Assembly: GCF_018728565.1 (NCBI RefSeq) | Contig: NZ_JACSOI010000004.1 | Coordinates: forward strand, 248,001 to 312,000 | Length of the DNA stretch: 64,000 nt | Direction: 5' to 3' | Source of the DNA: Zobellia russellii | Lineage (GTDB): Bacteria > Bacteroidota > Bacteroidia > Flavobacteriales > Flavobacteriaceae | Shown here: positions 1-7,898 of the stretch, piece by piece | Layout: the number at the start of each line of letters is the position of its first letter | Position numbering within the stretch: position 1 is the first letter of the stretch | Position numbers and translations under genes: made by a program | Notes under the pieces: model-generated | What the model saw: the letters and a program-made list of their open reading frames with translations, nothing else | Told to the model about the DNA's origin: nothing | Databases searched by the model: none

Positions 1-1
1 T

Positions 2-196
2 ACCATGATCAAAGAGGTAGATGCCTCGTACCCATATCCTAGTAGTTTGGCCAGTACGGTCTTGGAAGGTTCCTTGCACCAATATTTTTTAAAGGACCAT
101 TTTCCTTCCCTAACGGACTGCCATGAAAAAGGAGACCCAACCCAATACTTTACAGAACTGGTATTTAATTCTTTAAACAAAAAACCAAATGGTTAA
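2..196 (+). CDS. C-terminal part of a possible TetR/AcrR-type regulator
   Basis: The reading frame is open to the left edge of the window, so only the last 64 or so residues are present. They include no DNA-binding helix-turn-helix, which would lie upstream. The residues resemble the ligand-domain end of TetR-type regulators that precede exporter operons in flavobacteria, with a serine-leucine-alanine helix followed by an HQYFLKDHFPSL segment, but this is a memory-based resemblance. The stop codon overlaps the start of the ABC gene by 8 bases, so it is co-transcribed with the exporter and would be a natural autoregulator. It could be another small-domain protein; the family call is weak. Confidence 0.45.
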   Translation, partial: TMIKEVDASYPYPSSLASTVLEGSLHQYFLKDHFPSLTDCHEKGDPTQYFTELVFNSLNKKPNG

Positions 197-1850
197 AAAC
201 GTATTAACGGCATGGCAGCGCCTTATGGGCCTGCTAAAACTGGATAAAAGAGATGTGCTACAGATTTTTTATTACGCCATTTTTGCCGGTTTGGTAAACC
301 TTTCGCTTCCGTTGGGTATACAGTCTATCATTAACTTAATACAGGGCGCGGAAATCAGCACCTCATGGATCGTTCTGGTTATTTTGGTTACCGGTGGTGT
401 GGCCTTTGCCGGTATTTTGCAATTAATGCAGATCCGTATTATTGAGAATATGCAGCAGAAGATATTTACGCGGGCGTCTTTTGAGTTTACCTATCGCTTT
501 CCAAAAATAAAGATGAGCGAGCTGCGCAATTACTACCCGCCCGAGTTGGCCAACCGTTTTTTTGATACGCTAAACGTGCAAAAGGGGCTATCCAAACTCT
601 TATTGGACTTTCCGGCGGCGCTGTTACAGATTGTTTTTGGCCTGTTGCTGTTATCTTTCTACCATCCGTTTTTTATCATCTACGGCATGCTTTTGCTGTT
701 GTTGATCTATGTGGTGTTCCGTTTTACGGTACAAAAGGGTATGGATACCAGTTTGGACGAGTCTAAGCGTAAATATAAAGTGGCGCATTGGATCCAAGAG
801 GTGGCGCGTTCATTGGTGAGTTTTAAACTTTCCGGGAGAACCAGTCTTGCCGTAGATAAGAATGATATGCTGGTGGAAGACTACCTACAGGCGCGTGAGA
901 GCCATTTTAGAGTGTTGGTACTTCAGTTTATACAAATGATCGGTTTTAAGGTGTTGGTAACAGCTGGACTTCTAGTTATTGGGGGGCTGTTGGTACTGAA
1001 CCAAGAAATGAACATTGGGCAGTTTGTGGCCGCGGAAATCATTATTCTTTTGGTAATTACCTCCGTGGAAAAACTGATACGTGGGCTGGAGACTTTTTAT
1101 GACCTGTTGACCTCCTTGGAGAAAATGGGGCAGGTAGTAGACCGTGATCTGGAAAAACAGGACGGAGAGCGCCCACTAACCGAAGAAGGCAGTCTAACGG
1201 TAGAATTGGACAGGGTTTCCTTTGGTACCAAAGAGCATGAAATTTTACATGATATTTCCTTAAAAATAGAACCCGGAGCTAGGTACCAAATCATTGGTTC
1301 CAACGGCTCGGGCAAGTCTACCTTACTACGATTGATCGCGGGTATCATTGAACCTACGGAAGGGAATATCTATGCGAACGATTTTTCGCTAAGCGGCATC
1401 AACCCTAACCATTACCGGTCTTTCTTGGGCCAGTCCATGACAGAGGAGAGTCCGTTTGAGGGTACCATTCTAGAGAACATAACCTATGGCGATAGTACCA
1501 TTTCCCACAAAGACCTGCATTGGGCCATGGAGAATGTGGGGCTGTTGCAGTTCGTAAAGGAACAACCGGACGGGCTAAATACCATTATCTATCCGGAAGG
1601 GCAGCAGATACCGTATACCGTGGCACGAAAGATCGTACTGGCGCGTAGTGTGGTACGCAGACCAAAACTGCTTTTGCTGAACGATCCGCTCAACCAATTT
1701 GATCAAGTGGAATCCGAGCGCCTTATGAATTTCTTGGGCGATCCCGCCAACCCTTGGGCACTGGTAGTCGTAAGCCAAGACCTGAGGTGGATGGAGACCT
1801 GCAAACAAATCATAACCATGGACCAAGGCCGAATTATAGCTATAACATAA
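189..1850 (+). CDS. ABC exporter-type protein with degenerate ATPase domain
   Basis: This 553-residue protein has the half-transporter layout of type I exporters: a membrane domain with about six segments (residues 25-300) and a nucleotide-binding domain (about 335-553). Walker A is intact (GSNGSGKS, residues 370-377) and a Q-loop glutamine is present (FLGQ, 412-415). The LSGGQ signature is replaced by IPYTV (474-478). The Walker B aspartate is Asn498, the catalytic glutamate is Asp499, and the switch histidine is Gln530. It may therefore bind but poorly hydrolyse ATP, or need a partner ATPase. It starts 8 bases inside the upstream gene and is followed 6 bases later by the fusion protein gene, so it is the inner-membrane part of a tripartite exporter. 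There is no N-terminal peptidase domain. The substrate is unknown. Confidence 0.85.
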   Translation: MVKNVLTAWQRLMGLLKLDKRDVLQIFYYAIFAGLVNLSLPLGIQSIINLIQGAEISTSWIVLVILVTGGVAFAGILQLMQIRIIENMQQKIFTRASFEFTYRFPKIKMSELRNYYPPELANRFFDTLNVQKGLSKLLLDFPAALLQIVFGLLLLSFYHPFFIIYGMLLLLLIYVVFRFTVQKGMDTSLDESKRKYKVAHWIQEVARSLVSFKLSGRTSLAVDKNDMLVEDYLQARESHFRVLVLQFIQMIGFKVLVTAGLLVIGGLLVLNQEMNIGQFVAAEIIILLVITSVEKLIRGLETFYDLLTSLEKMGQVVDRDLEKQDGERPLTEEGSLTVELDRVSFGTKEHEILHDISLKIEPGARYQIIGSNGSGKSTLLRLIAGIIEPTEGNIYANDFSLSGINPNHYRSFLGQSMTEESPFEGTILENITYGDSTISHKDLHWAMENVGLLQFVKEQPDGLNTIIYPEGQQIPYTVARKIVLARSVVRRPKLLLLNDPLNQFDQVESERLMNFLGDPANPWALVVVSQDLRWMETCKQIITMDQGRIIAIT

Positions 1851-1856
1851 GAAACT

Positions 1857-3206
1857 ATGCTTAATATTTCTAAAAACCCCCTTAATAAAACGGTACACCT
1901 AACGGGCTATAAGTCTACGGACCGGGTGTTCCACCAAAGGCACTACAAGCACCTGAACCGGTTTTTGTTGGGTTCCGCACTTTTTGGGTTTATCCTGCTT
2001 TTTATTCCGTGGACGCAGAGTGTTCGTGGTACGGGTAACCTAACTACTTTAAGTCCGGAGCACCGCCCGCAGAGCATACAATCGCCCATTCCGGGACGTA
2101 TTGAAAAATGGTATGTACAAGAGGGCGATTATGTAGAGAAGGGCGATACCATTTTACATATCTCCGAAGTGAAGAACGAGTATTTTGACCCCCGTTTGGT
2201 AGAACGTACGGGACAACAGATTCAGGCCAAAAATAGGTCCGTAGAGTCCTACCAAGGTAAAGTGAGCGCATTGAACAACCAGATTGCCGCTTTGAACAAT
2301 GAGCGTGGCCTAAAACTGGAGCAGGCAAAGAACAAGTTGCTACAATCCAAGTTAAAGGTAAAGAGCGATAGTATAGACTTGGAGGCTGCCCATACTAACC
2401 TGCAGATTGCGGAGCGGCAGTATAACCGTATTGAGCAGTTGCAGCAAGAAGGTCTAAAATCTATGACCGATGTGGAGGCGAAACGTTTGAAGCTGCAAGA
2501 AACCCAGGCCAAGCTTATTTCCCAAGAGAATAAATTACTGGCCGCCAAAAACGAGGTCCTGAATGCCGAAATGGAAGTAAATCGTGTACAAGTAGAGTAC
2601 ACGGATAAAATTTCAAAGGCGCAGAGCGATATGTACACGGCACAGTCCAGTCAGTTTGATTCCGAGGCGCAGGTAAGCAAATTGGAGAACCAGTATGCCA
2701 ATTATGAGATACGCACGGGCATGTATTATATAACCGCACCCCAGAGCGGATACATCAATAAGGCCGTACAGGGCGGTATTGGTCAGAACTTTAAAGAAGG
2801 CGATCGTTTGGTGGGTATTATGCCGTCCGATTTTGAAATGGCGGTGGAGACCTTTGTAAGTCCCATGGACTTGCCTTTGGTACACGTGGGCGAGAAAGTC
2901 CGCATACAGTTTGATGGTTGGCCGGCCATTGTGTTTAGCGGGTGGCCCAATGCCTCTTACGGTACTTTTGGAGGAACCATTGTGGCCGTGGAAACCTTTA
3001 TTGATCCCAACGGAAAATATAGGGTATTGATCGCACCGGACCCGGAAGAGCAGGAGTGGCCCAAAGAAATGAGGGTAGGTTCCGGAGCCAGCACCATTGC
3101 ACTTTTAGAAGATGTGCCTATTTGGTACGAGTTATGGCGTCAGATAAACGGATTCCCGCCTAATTATTATCAGCCTAAACAATCCACCGCAAAAAAGGAA
3201 AAATGA
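1857..3206 (+). CDS. HlyD-family membrane-fusion (periplasmic adaptor) protein
   Basis: This 449-residue adaptor would link the inner-membrane ABC protein to the outer-membrane channel. It has a cytoplasmic start, one membrane segment (about residues 35-52), a biotinyl/lipoyl-like half motif (PIPGRIEKWYVQEGDYVEKGD, about 77-97), a very long coiled coil rich in Gln, Lys and Glu (about 115-290), and a beta-barrel C-terminal part. The long hairpin matches type I secretion adaptors rather than short RND adaptors. It begins 6 bases after the ABC stop and its own stop overlaps the TolC start by ATGA, so the three are translated together. No signal cleavage is expected because the membrane segment is an anchor. 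Confidence 0.85.
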   Translation: MLNISKNPLNKTVHLTGYKSTDRVFHQRHYKHLNRFLLGSALFGFILLFIPWTQSVRGTGNLTTLSPEHRPQSIQSPIPGRIEKWYVQEGDYVEKGDTILHISEVKNEYFDPRLVERTGQQIQAKNRSVESYQGKVSALNNQIAALNNERGLKLEQAKNKLLQSKLKVKSDSIDLEAAHTNLQIAERQYNRIEQLQQEGLKSMTDVEAKRLKLQETQAKLISQENKLLAAKNEVLNAEMEVNRVQVEYTDKISKAQSDMYTAQSSQFDSEAQVSKLENQYANYEIRTGMYYITAPQSGYINKAVQGGIGQNFKEGDRLVGIMPSDFEMAVETFVSPMDLPLVHVGEKVRIQFDGWPAIVFSGWPNASYGTFGGTIVAVETFIDPNGKYRVLIAPDPEEQEWPKEMRVGSGASTIALLEDVPIWYELWRQINGFPPNYYQPKQSTAKKEK

Positions 3207-4609
3207 TGAGGAACATATGGTTTTGCTTCTTTTGGGTTTGCTGTTTTGCTGCAGAGGCGCAACAGCCCGGGGAGGTGGTATTGGGTTTTAACGAATATCT
3301 GGGGTACGTAAAAAAGTACCACCCCATAGCTAAACAGGCCCAACTGAATATAGGAATGGGACAGGCCCAATTAATGAGTTCCCGCGGGGGATTCGACCCC
3401 AAAATTGAGGTAGATTATGACCGAAAGGAGTTTAAGGGTACGGAATATTATGACCGCTTGAACGCCACGTTCAAGATTCCTACTTGGTACGGGGTTGAGC
3501 TAAAAGGAAATTTTGAGCAGAACGAAGGCGTGTACCTGAATCCTGATCAAACCGTCCCGGATGACGGACTCTACAGTGCCGGGGTTTCCATGTCCGTAGG
3601 GCAGGGGCTTTGGATCAATGAGCGTATGGCCACGTTAAAGCAGGCCAAAATTTTTAAGGAGCGTTCCTTGGTAGAGCGTGACCTGCAAGTGAACGAGGTA
3701 CTTTTTGAAGCATCGTTGGCCTATTTTAATTGGTTGCATGCCTATCAAGACAAACAAGTGTACACTGATTTTCTGGCAAATGCCGAAATGCGTTTTGAAG
3801 GGGTGAAAAAGAGTGCCCTGGCGGGAGAAGTGGCTGCCATAGATACCGTGGAAGCCAAAATTACCATGCAAGACCGAGAGCTAAATTTGGAGCAGGCCAA
3901 GGTACGTTTTATGAAAAGTGCACTGGAGTTGTCCAATTTTCTGTGGATGGGCGATAATATGCCTGTAGAACTGCAGCCCAACGTAATTCCCGAAGCTAAT
4001 TTGGCGGGCGCCATAGATACTACTTTGGAAATTATGGGAATGCCCTTGGATAGTTTTTCCATAGCCAACCACCCGAAGCTTAAATCCTTGTCGTATAAAA
4101 TTGACGGCCTCACCGTAGAAAAGCGACTGAAAGCCAATAAACTATTGCCTAAAATAGAATTGCAGTATAATTTTCTAACGGAAAAACCGGAGTACCTTTC
4201 CAGCCTTACCACCGAAGCCTACAAAGGTGGTGTGGCCTTTAGTTTGCCACTTTTTCTAAGAAAGGAACGGGGCGATTTAAAGTTGGCAAAGATGAAATTG
4301 CAGAATGCCCAATTTGAACTGGATGATGCCGAAATACGGATCAAGAACAAAATTGTAGGGCTCTACCGTGAACTGGAATCTTTTGAGAAACAAAACGTTT
4401 TAATGGATGATGTGGTGCTCAACTACAACACCCTCGTAGCCGCCGAAGAACGAAAGTTCGGGTTTGGGGAGAGTTCCCTGTTTTTGGTCAACTCCCGGGA
4501 AAGCAAACTCATAGATGCCGAACTGAAAAGGAATGCGGTACAGAACAAGTTCTTTTCGGCGAAAGCCAAATTGTTCAACTCCATAGGGGTGAATCCTAAG
4601 GATTTGTAG
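3203..4609 (+). CDS. TolC-family outer-membrane efflux channel
   Basis: This 468-residue protein starts with a hydrophobic signal sequence (FCFFWVCCFAAEAQQ) and then shows the alternating helix and strand repeats of outer-membrane efflux proteins, with two halves (about residues 30-250 and 280-465) of Lys/Glu/Leu-rich helices. It forms the outer-membrane tunnel for the exporter encoded just upstream, with which it overlaps by four bases. Its 3' end faces the potassium transporter gene 30 bases away. A short GCTC/GAGC hairpin lies between them, too weak for me to call a terminator. Confidence 0.85.
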   Translation: MMRNIWFCFFWVCCFAAEAQQPGEVVLGFNEYLGYVKKYHPIAKQAQLNIGMGQAQLMSSRGGFDPKIEVDYDRKEFKGTEYYDRLNATFKIPTWYGVELKGNFEQNEGVYLNPDQTVPDDGLYSAGVSMSVGQGLWINERMATLKQAKIFKERSLVERDLQVNEVLFEASLAYFNWLHAYQDKQVYTDFLANAEMRFEGVKKSALAGEVAAIDTVEAKITMQDRELNLEQAKVRFMKSALELSNFLWMGDNMPVELQPNVIPEANLAGAIDTTLEIMGMPLDSFSIANHPKLKSLSYKIDGLTVEKRLKANKLLPKIELQYNFLTEKPEYLSSLTTEAYKGGVAFSLPLFLRKERGDLKLAKMKLQNAQFELDDAEIRIKNKIVGLYRELESFEKQNVLMDDVVLNYNTLVAAEERKFGFGESSLFLVNSRESKLIDAELKRNAVQNKFFSAKAKLFNSIGVNPKDL

Positions 4610-4639
4610 GTTGTTAGGCTCTTTAGAGCGTATTAACTT

Positions 4640-5992
4640 CTAGACAGCTAAATCATCGGGTCTTATTTTTTTGGATTCCTCCCTTTTCTGACGGAGTAAT
4701 GCAAAGCCAAAAGTAAGTACACCAACGCGACCGATAAACATAAGGGCAATTAGCAATAGCTTGCCCACTTGGGAGAGTTCACCTGTTATACCTGTACTCA
4801 ATCCCACAGTGCCCAATGCCGAAGCGACTTCAAAAAGGATACGCTCAAAAGAAAAGTCTTCGCTGTAGGACAACAGAAAAGAAAACAAAAAAATCAAGCT
4901 CGTATAGAGCATAAATGTAGAGGTGGCCACATAAATTCTTTCAAAGGGTATCAACCTATTTAAGAACGTAATCTTTTCCTGGCCCAAAAGCCTACTTTTT
5001 AGAATGGAGAGCATAGCGGTGAGGGTTGTAATTTTCATTCCGCCCGCGGTACCGGAAGGTGATGCACCAATATACATGAGAAAGGTAATGAACAATAAAA
5101 TAGGCAAAGAGAGGTCTCCAATGGCAGTGGTGTTGAAACCAACCGTTGTCATCGCAGACATGGCCTGAAAGAAAGAGGTCATAAGTGTATGGTTAGGCCC
5201 CAAATGTGCTTCTGATTCCGTGGTAAAAATAAGGGTGGTCCCAAGAAATAGAAGGAGCGTGAACCCGTACACGATAATTTTGGTCGTAAATGAAATTTCT
5301 TTAGATTTTCCGGTAATGCGGTACCATAAATCCGTAATTACAATAAAGCCTAAGGACCCGGCAATGGCCAATAAGGCAACAATTGTATTTATAAAGGTAT
5401 TATCATGGAAACTCTCAAAACCATCATTGAACAGTGCGAACCCTGCGGTACAAAAGGATGATATACTATGAAAGATAGAAAACCATATAGCCTTTAAACT
5501 TCCCATACCTGTATCTGTAAATGCAAAGTAGAAAAGAACGGCTCCTATAGTTTCCATAAATAGGGTAAAGACAATTACACTTTTTATAAAATCCTTGATT
5601 TGTATGGTATCTGGCAATGTAAATTCCGTTCCTATTAATTTGTTATGCCAGTGCGTTATTTTTTTGGTGGTAAACATTAGATAATAGGTGGTTAAGGTCA
5701 TATAACCAATACCGCCTATTTGTATAAGGACCATGATAATGAACTGGCCCATAAAGTTGTAGGAGTCAAATATGCTCAGCGTGACAAGTCCCGTAGTAGA
5801 AATTGCGGAAGTGGCGATGAATAAATTGTCCAAAAAAGAAATATCGGTCTTGTGGAATAGGGGAATGGAGAGCAGAATAAATCCCACAAGGGTATATAAA
5901 AAGAACCCCCAGACCAAATTCATTTGAGGCGATTTGCTAATTTGAAATTTTCGATACCAAAGAGATAATTTTTTGTAAAACGTACTTTTCAT
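4640..5992 (-). CDS. TrkH/KtrB-family potassium transporter
   Basis: This 450-residue integral membrane protein is a potassium-translocating subunit. Four pore-loop segments, each with the selectivity-filter glycine, are visible: STTGLVT, CTAGFAL, TTVGFNT and TVGLSTG. That is the four-fold M1-P-M2 plan of TrkH and KtrB. The length fits KtrB (about 450) better than long TrkH proteins. KtrB and TrkH normally work with a cytoplasmic RCK-domain gating ring (KtrA or TrkA), and no such gene is beside it or in the window, so the partner must be elsewhere. The gene stands alone, convergent with the TolC gene. Confidence 0.88.
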   Translation of the reverse strand: MKSTFYKKLSLWYRKFQISKSPQMNLVWGFFLYTLVGFILLSIPLFHKTDISFLDNLFIATSAISTTGLVTLSIFDSYNFMGQFIIMVLIQIGGIGYMTLTTYYLMFTTKKITHWHNKLIGTEFTLPDTIQIKDFIKSVIVFTLFMETIGAVLFYFAFTDTGMGSLKAIWFSIFHSISSFCTAGFALFNDGFESFHDNTFINTIVALLAIAGSLGFIVITDLWYRITGKSKEISFTTKIIVYGFTLLLFLGTTLIFTTESEAHLGPNHTLMTSFFQAMSAMTTVGFNTTAIGDLSLPILLFITFLMYIGASPSGTAGGMKITTLTAMLSILKSRLLGQEKITFLNRLIPFERIYVATSTFMLYTSLIFLFSFLLSYSEDFSFERILFEVASALGTVGLSTGITGELSQVGKLLLIALMFIGRVGVLTFGFALLRQKREESKKIRPDDLAV

Positions 5993-6191
5993 TTTTATAA
6001 TGACCTAGAACAGAGTGTGTGGAGTCAGTCATAAGGGCAAAGAGGAAAGAGTAATCTTTACCTAGGTGTCAAGGCTACACATCAAGTGTTATTTTGCAGG
6101 GCAAAATTAATGAATTTAGCGGTTTCGGTTAAGGAATTACACCTCTTTTTTGGGCTATTCTAGGCTAATGGTAAAACAATGTATTTTAACA

Positions 6192-7730
6192 TTATTGGGG
6201 AGCTATCACCTCTAAAGTGTGCTGCCCTTTTTCCGGATAGAGTGCGTTTTTGCTCTTTAGCTCGCTAGATAGAGTGGTTACCATCTGTTGAAGTTGTTCA
6301 GGGTTTTCTTTTGATAAATTATGGGTTTCAAAAGGGTCTTCCGCTAGGTTGAACAGCTCATACCGGGGTGATTCTTCTACCTGATAATGGTACACGATCT
6401 TCCAGTTGCCATCAACCATACTGGAAAAATAGTTGGAGCGGTGGCTATGCGGAAAATGATTAAGGAAAACTTCGTTACGCTGGTTGTTTTTTCGTCCGTT
6501 CAACTGTTCTTTTAAATCGAACCCGTCCGTTACATAATTTTCAGGAACGTTTGTTTCCGCCACATGGCAGAGGGTTGAAAAAATATCCAAAACCGTACCT
6601 ATCTGTTGCTGAACGGCATTTTGGGCAATGGGTAATTTCTCTTGGGATGCCGCATCTTTGTTAGGAGTAACCCATGATGCTATAAACGGAACCCGCATAC
6701 CGCCTTCCCAATGATTTCCTTTTTTTCCTTTTAGGGGAGCGGAACTGCTATAATCGTTTTCAATTGGTAGGGGGGCATCCGAGCCATTGTCGCCTAAGAA
6801 TAGGATAAGCGTATTTTCGCCCAACCCTAAATCCTTTACATGTTGTACAATATCGCCCAAGGATTTGTCAATTCCCTCTATCAAGGTGGCATAGGCCTGC
6901 GCTTTCTCCGATTTGTCCGAATTTGCATAGTTCTTAGCAAAACGGGGGTCCGAGTAAAACGGGGCATGTACCGCGTAATGGGCCATGTTCAGGAAAAACG
7001 GCTTGCCTTCTTCTTTGGCTTTGGATATGGCCAAATTGGCCTCTAGGGTCAAGGCTTCGGTAAGAAAAATATCCTTACCGTGGTATTTTTCCAAGCCCGG
7101 TACGGCCCTTTTTTTATTCCCTCCGGTATGCCCAAAAGCTTCTGTACCCAAATAGCTGCCCGGTTGCCCAATGGAGCTACCGGCTATATTGACATCAAAA
7201 CCCAAATGAAGCGGATTCTCCCCTTCGCTATGAAATGGCCCAAAATGGGCCTTCCCTACATGGATTGTTTTGTAGCCGGCCTGCTGTAGGATTTTAGGAA
7301 GGGTAACCCATTCTTTGGTAATTCCTTTCCAATTCCAATCCGTTGGGCCATATTCTGTACGATTGTCCTCTTCGGATTTTATCCATGTGGTAACCCTGTG
7401 TCGGGCCGAGTTTTGACCCGTTATAATTGAGGTTCGCGTTGGTGAACATACAGAATGGGCATAAAAATTGGTAAAACGAATACCTTGACTCGCCAATTTT
7501 TCCATCTCTGGCGTGCGGTAAAAATCATTGAGCGGATAACTCTTTAGGTTACCGCTGGCATCCGTTAGAAACGGAACCGAAGTATCCATGAGTCCCATAT
7601 CGTCTACCAGAAAAATAATAATGTTAGGCGGATCTTGGTCTATGACCTGGGCCGAAAATGAGGTAAAACTAAAAAGGGAAAATAGTGTAAAAACTAAAAA
7701 TTTTGGCTTCAATTGGTTGTTGTTCTTCAT
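6192..7730 (-). CDS. secreted S1-type sulfatase
   Basis: The enzyme would hydrolyse sulfate esters, probably on a polysaccharide or glycan outside the cytoplasm. I chose the ATG at 7730 because it gives a clean signal peptide (lysine, then FLVFTLFSLFSFTSFSA); an in-frame start 23 codons upstream adds a non-signal stretch. The sulfatase signature CSPTRTSIITGQ carries Cys95, the residue converted to formylglycine. The metal-binding DD pair (FLVDDMG, residues 43-44) and the second metal site (GDNGSDAP) are present. About 512 residues is normal for the S1 family. The substrate subfamily cannot be read by eye. No glycoside hydrolase or SusC/D pair is adjacent, so it is an orphan sulfatase here. 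A formylglycine-generating enzyme must be encoded elsewhere. Confidence 0.9.
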   Translation of the reverse strand: MKNNNQLKPKFLVFTLFSLFSFTSFSAQVIDQDPPNIIIFLVDDMGLMDTSVPFLTDASGNLKSYPLNDFYRTPEMEKLASQGIRFTNFYAHSVCSPTRTSIITGQNSARHRVTTWIKSEEDNRTEYGPTDWNWKGITKEWVTLPKILQQAGYKTIHVGKAHFGPFHSEGENPLHLGFDVNIAGSSIGQPGSYLGTEAFGHTGGNKKRAVPGLEKYHGKDIFLTEALTLEANLAISKAKEEGKPFFLNMAHYAVHAPFYSDPRFAKNYANSDKSEKAQAYATLIEGIDKSLGDIVQHVKDLGLGENTLILFLGDNGSDAPLPIENDYSSSAPLKGKKGNHWEGGMRVPFIASWVTPNKDAASQEKLPIAQNAVQQQIGTVLDIFSTLCHVAETNVPENYVTDGFDLKEQLNGRKNNQRNEVFLNHFPHSHRSNYFSSMVDGNWKIVYHYQVEESPRYELFNLAEDPFETHNLSKENPEQLQQMVTTLSSELKSKNALYPEKGQHTLEVIAPQ

Positions 7731-7898
7731 TCTTTCAGGTTTCAAAATATAGCGTATATACCATCTTAAACAGAGAAGAATCCAAACCCGCTTTTCCAAA
7801 ATTTTCTCGCCGTTTTAATTAAAATAATCCCGCACAGAATTTTGCCCCAAAGTCCATACGAAACTTGAGGGTATAAAAAAGTTAGTAAAGAAAAGAAA

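Noticed and set aside
189-1850. ABC gene as a pseudogene
   Set aside because: The frame is full length and uninterrupted, fits the operon, and the motif changes are substitutions, not truncation. It is reported as degenerate instead.
4618-4629. Short hairpin GCTC/GAGC between the TolC and potassium transporter genes
   Set aside because: A four to five base stem with a tiny loop is too weak to call a terminator.
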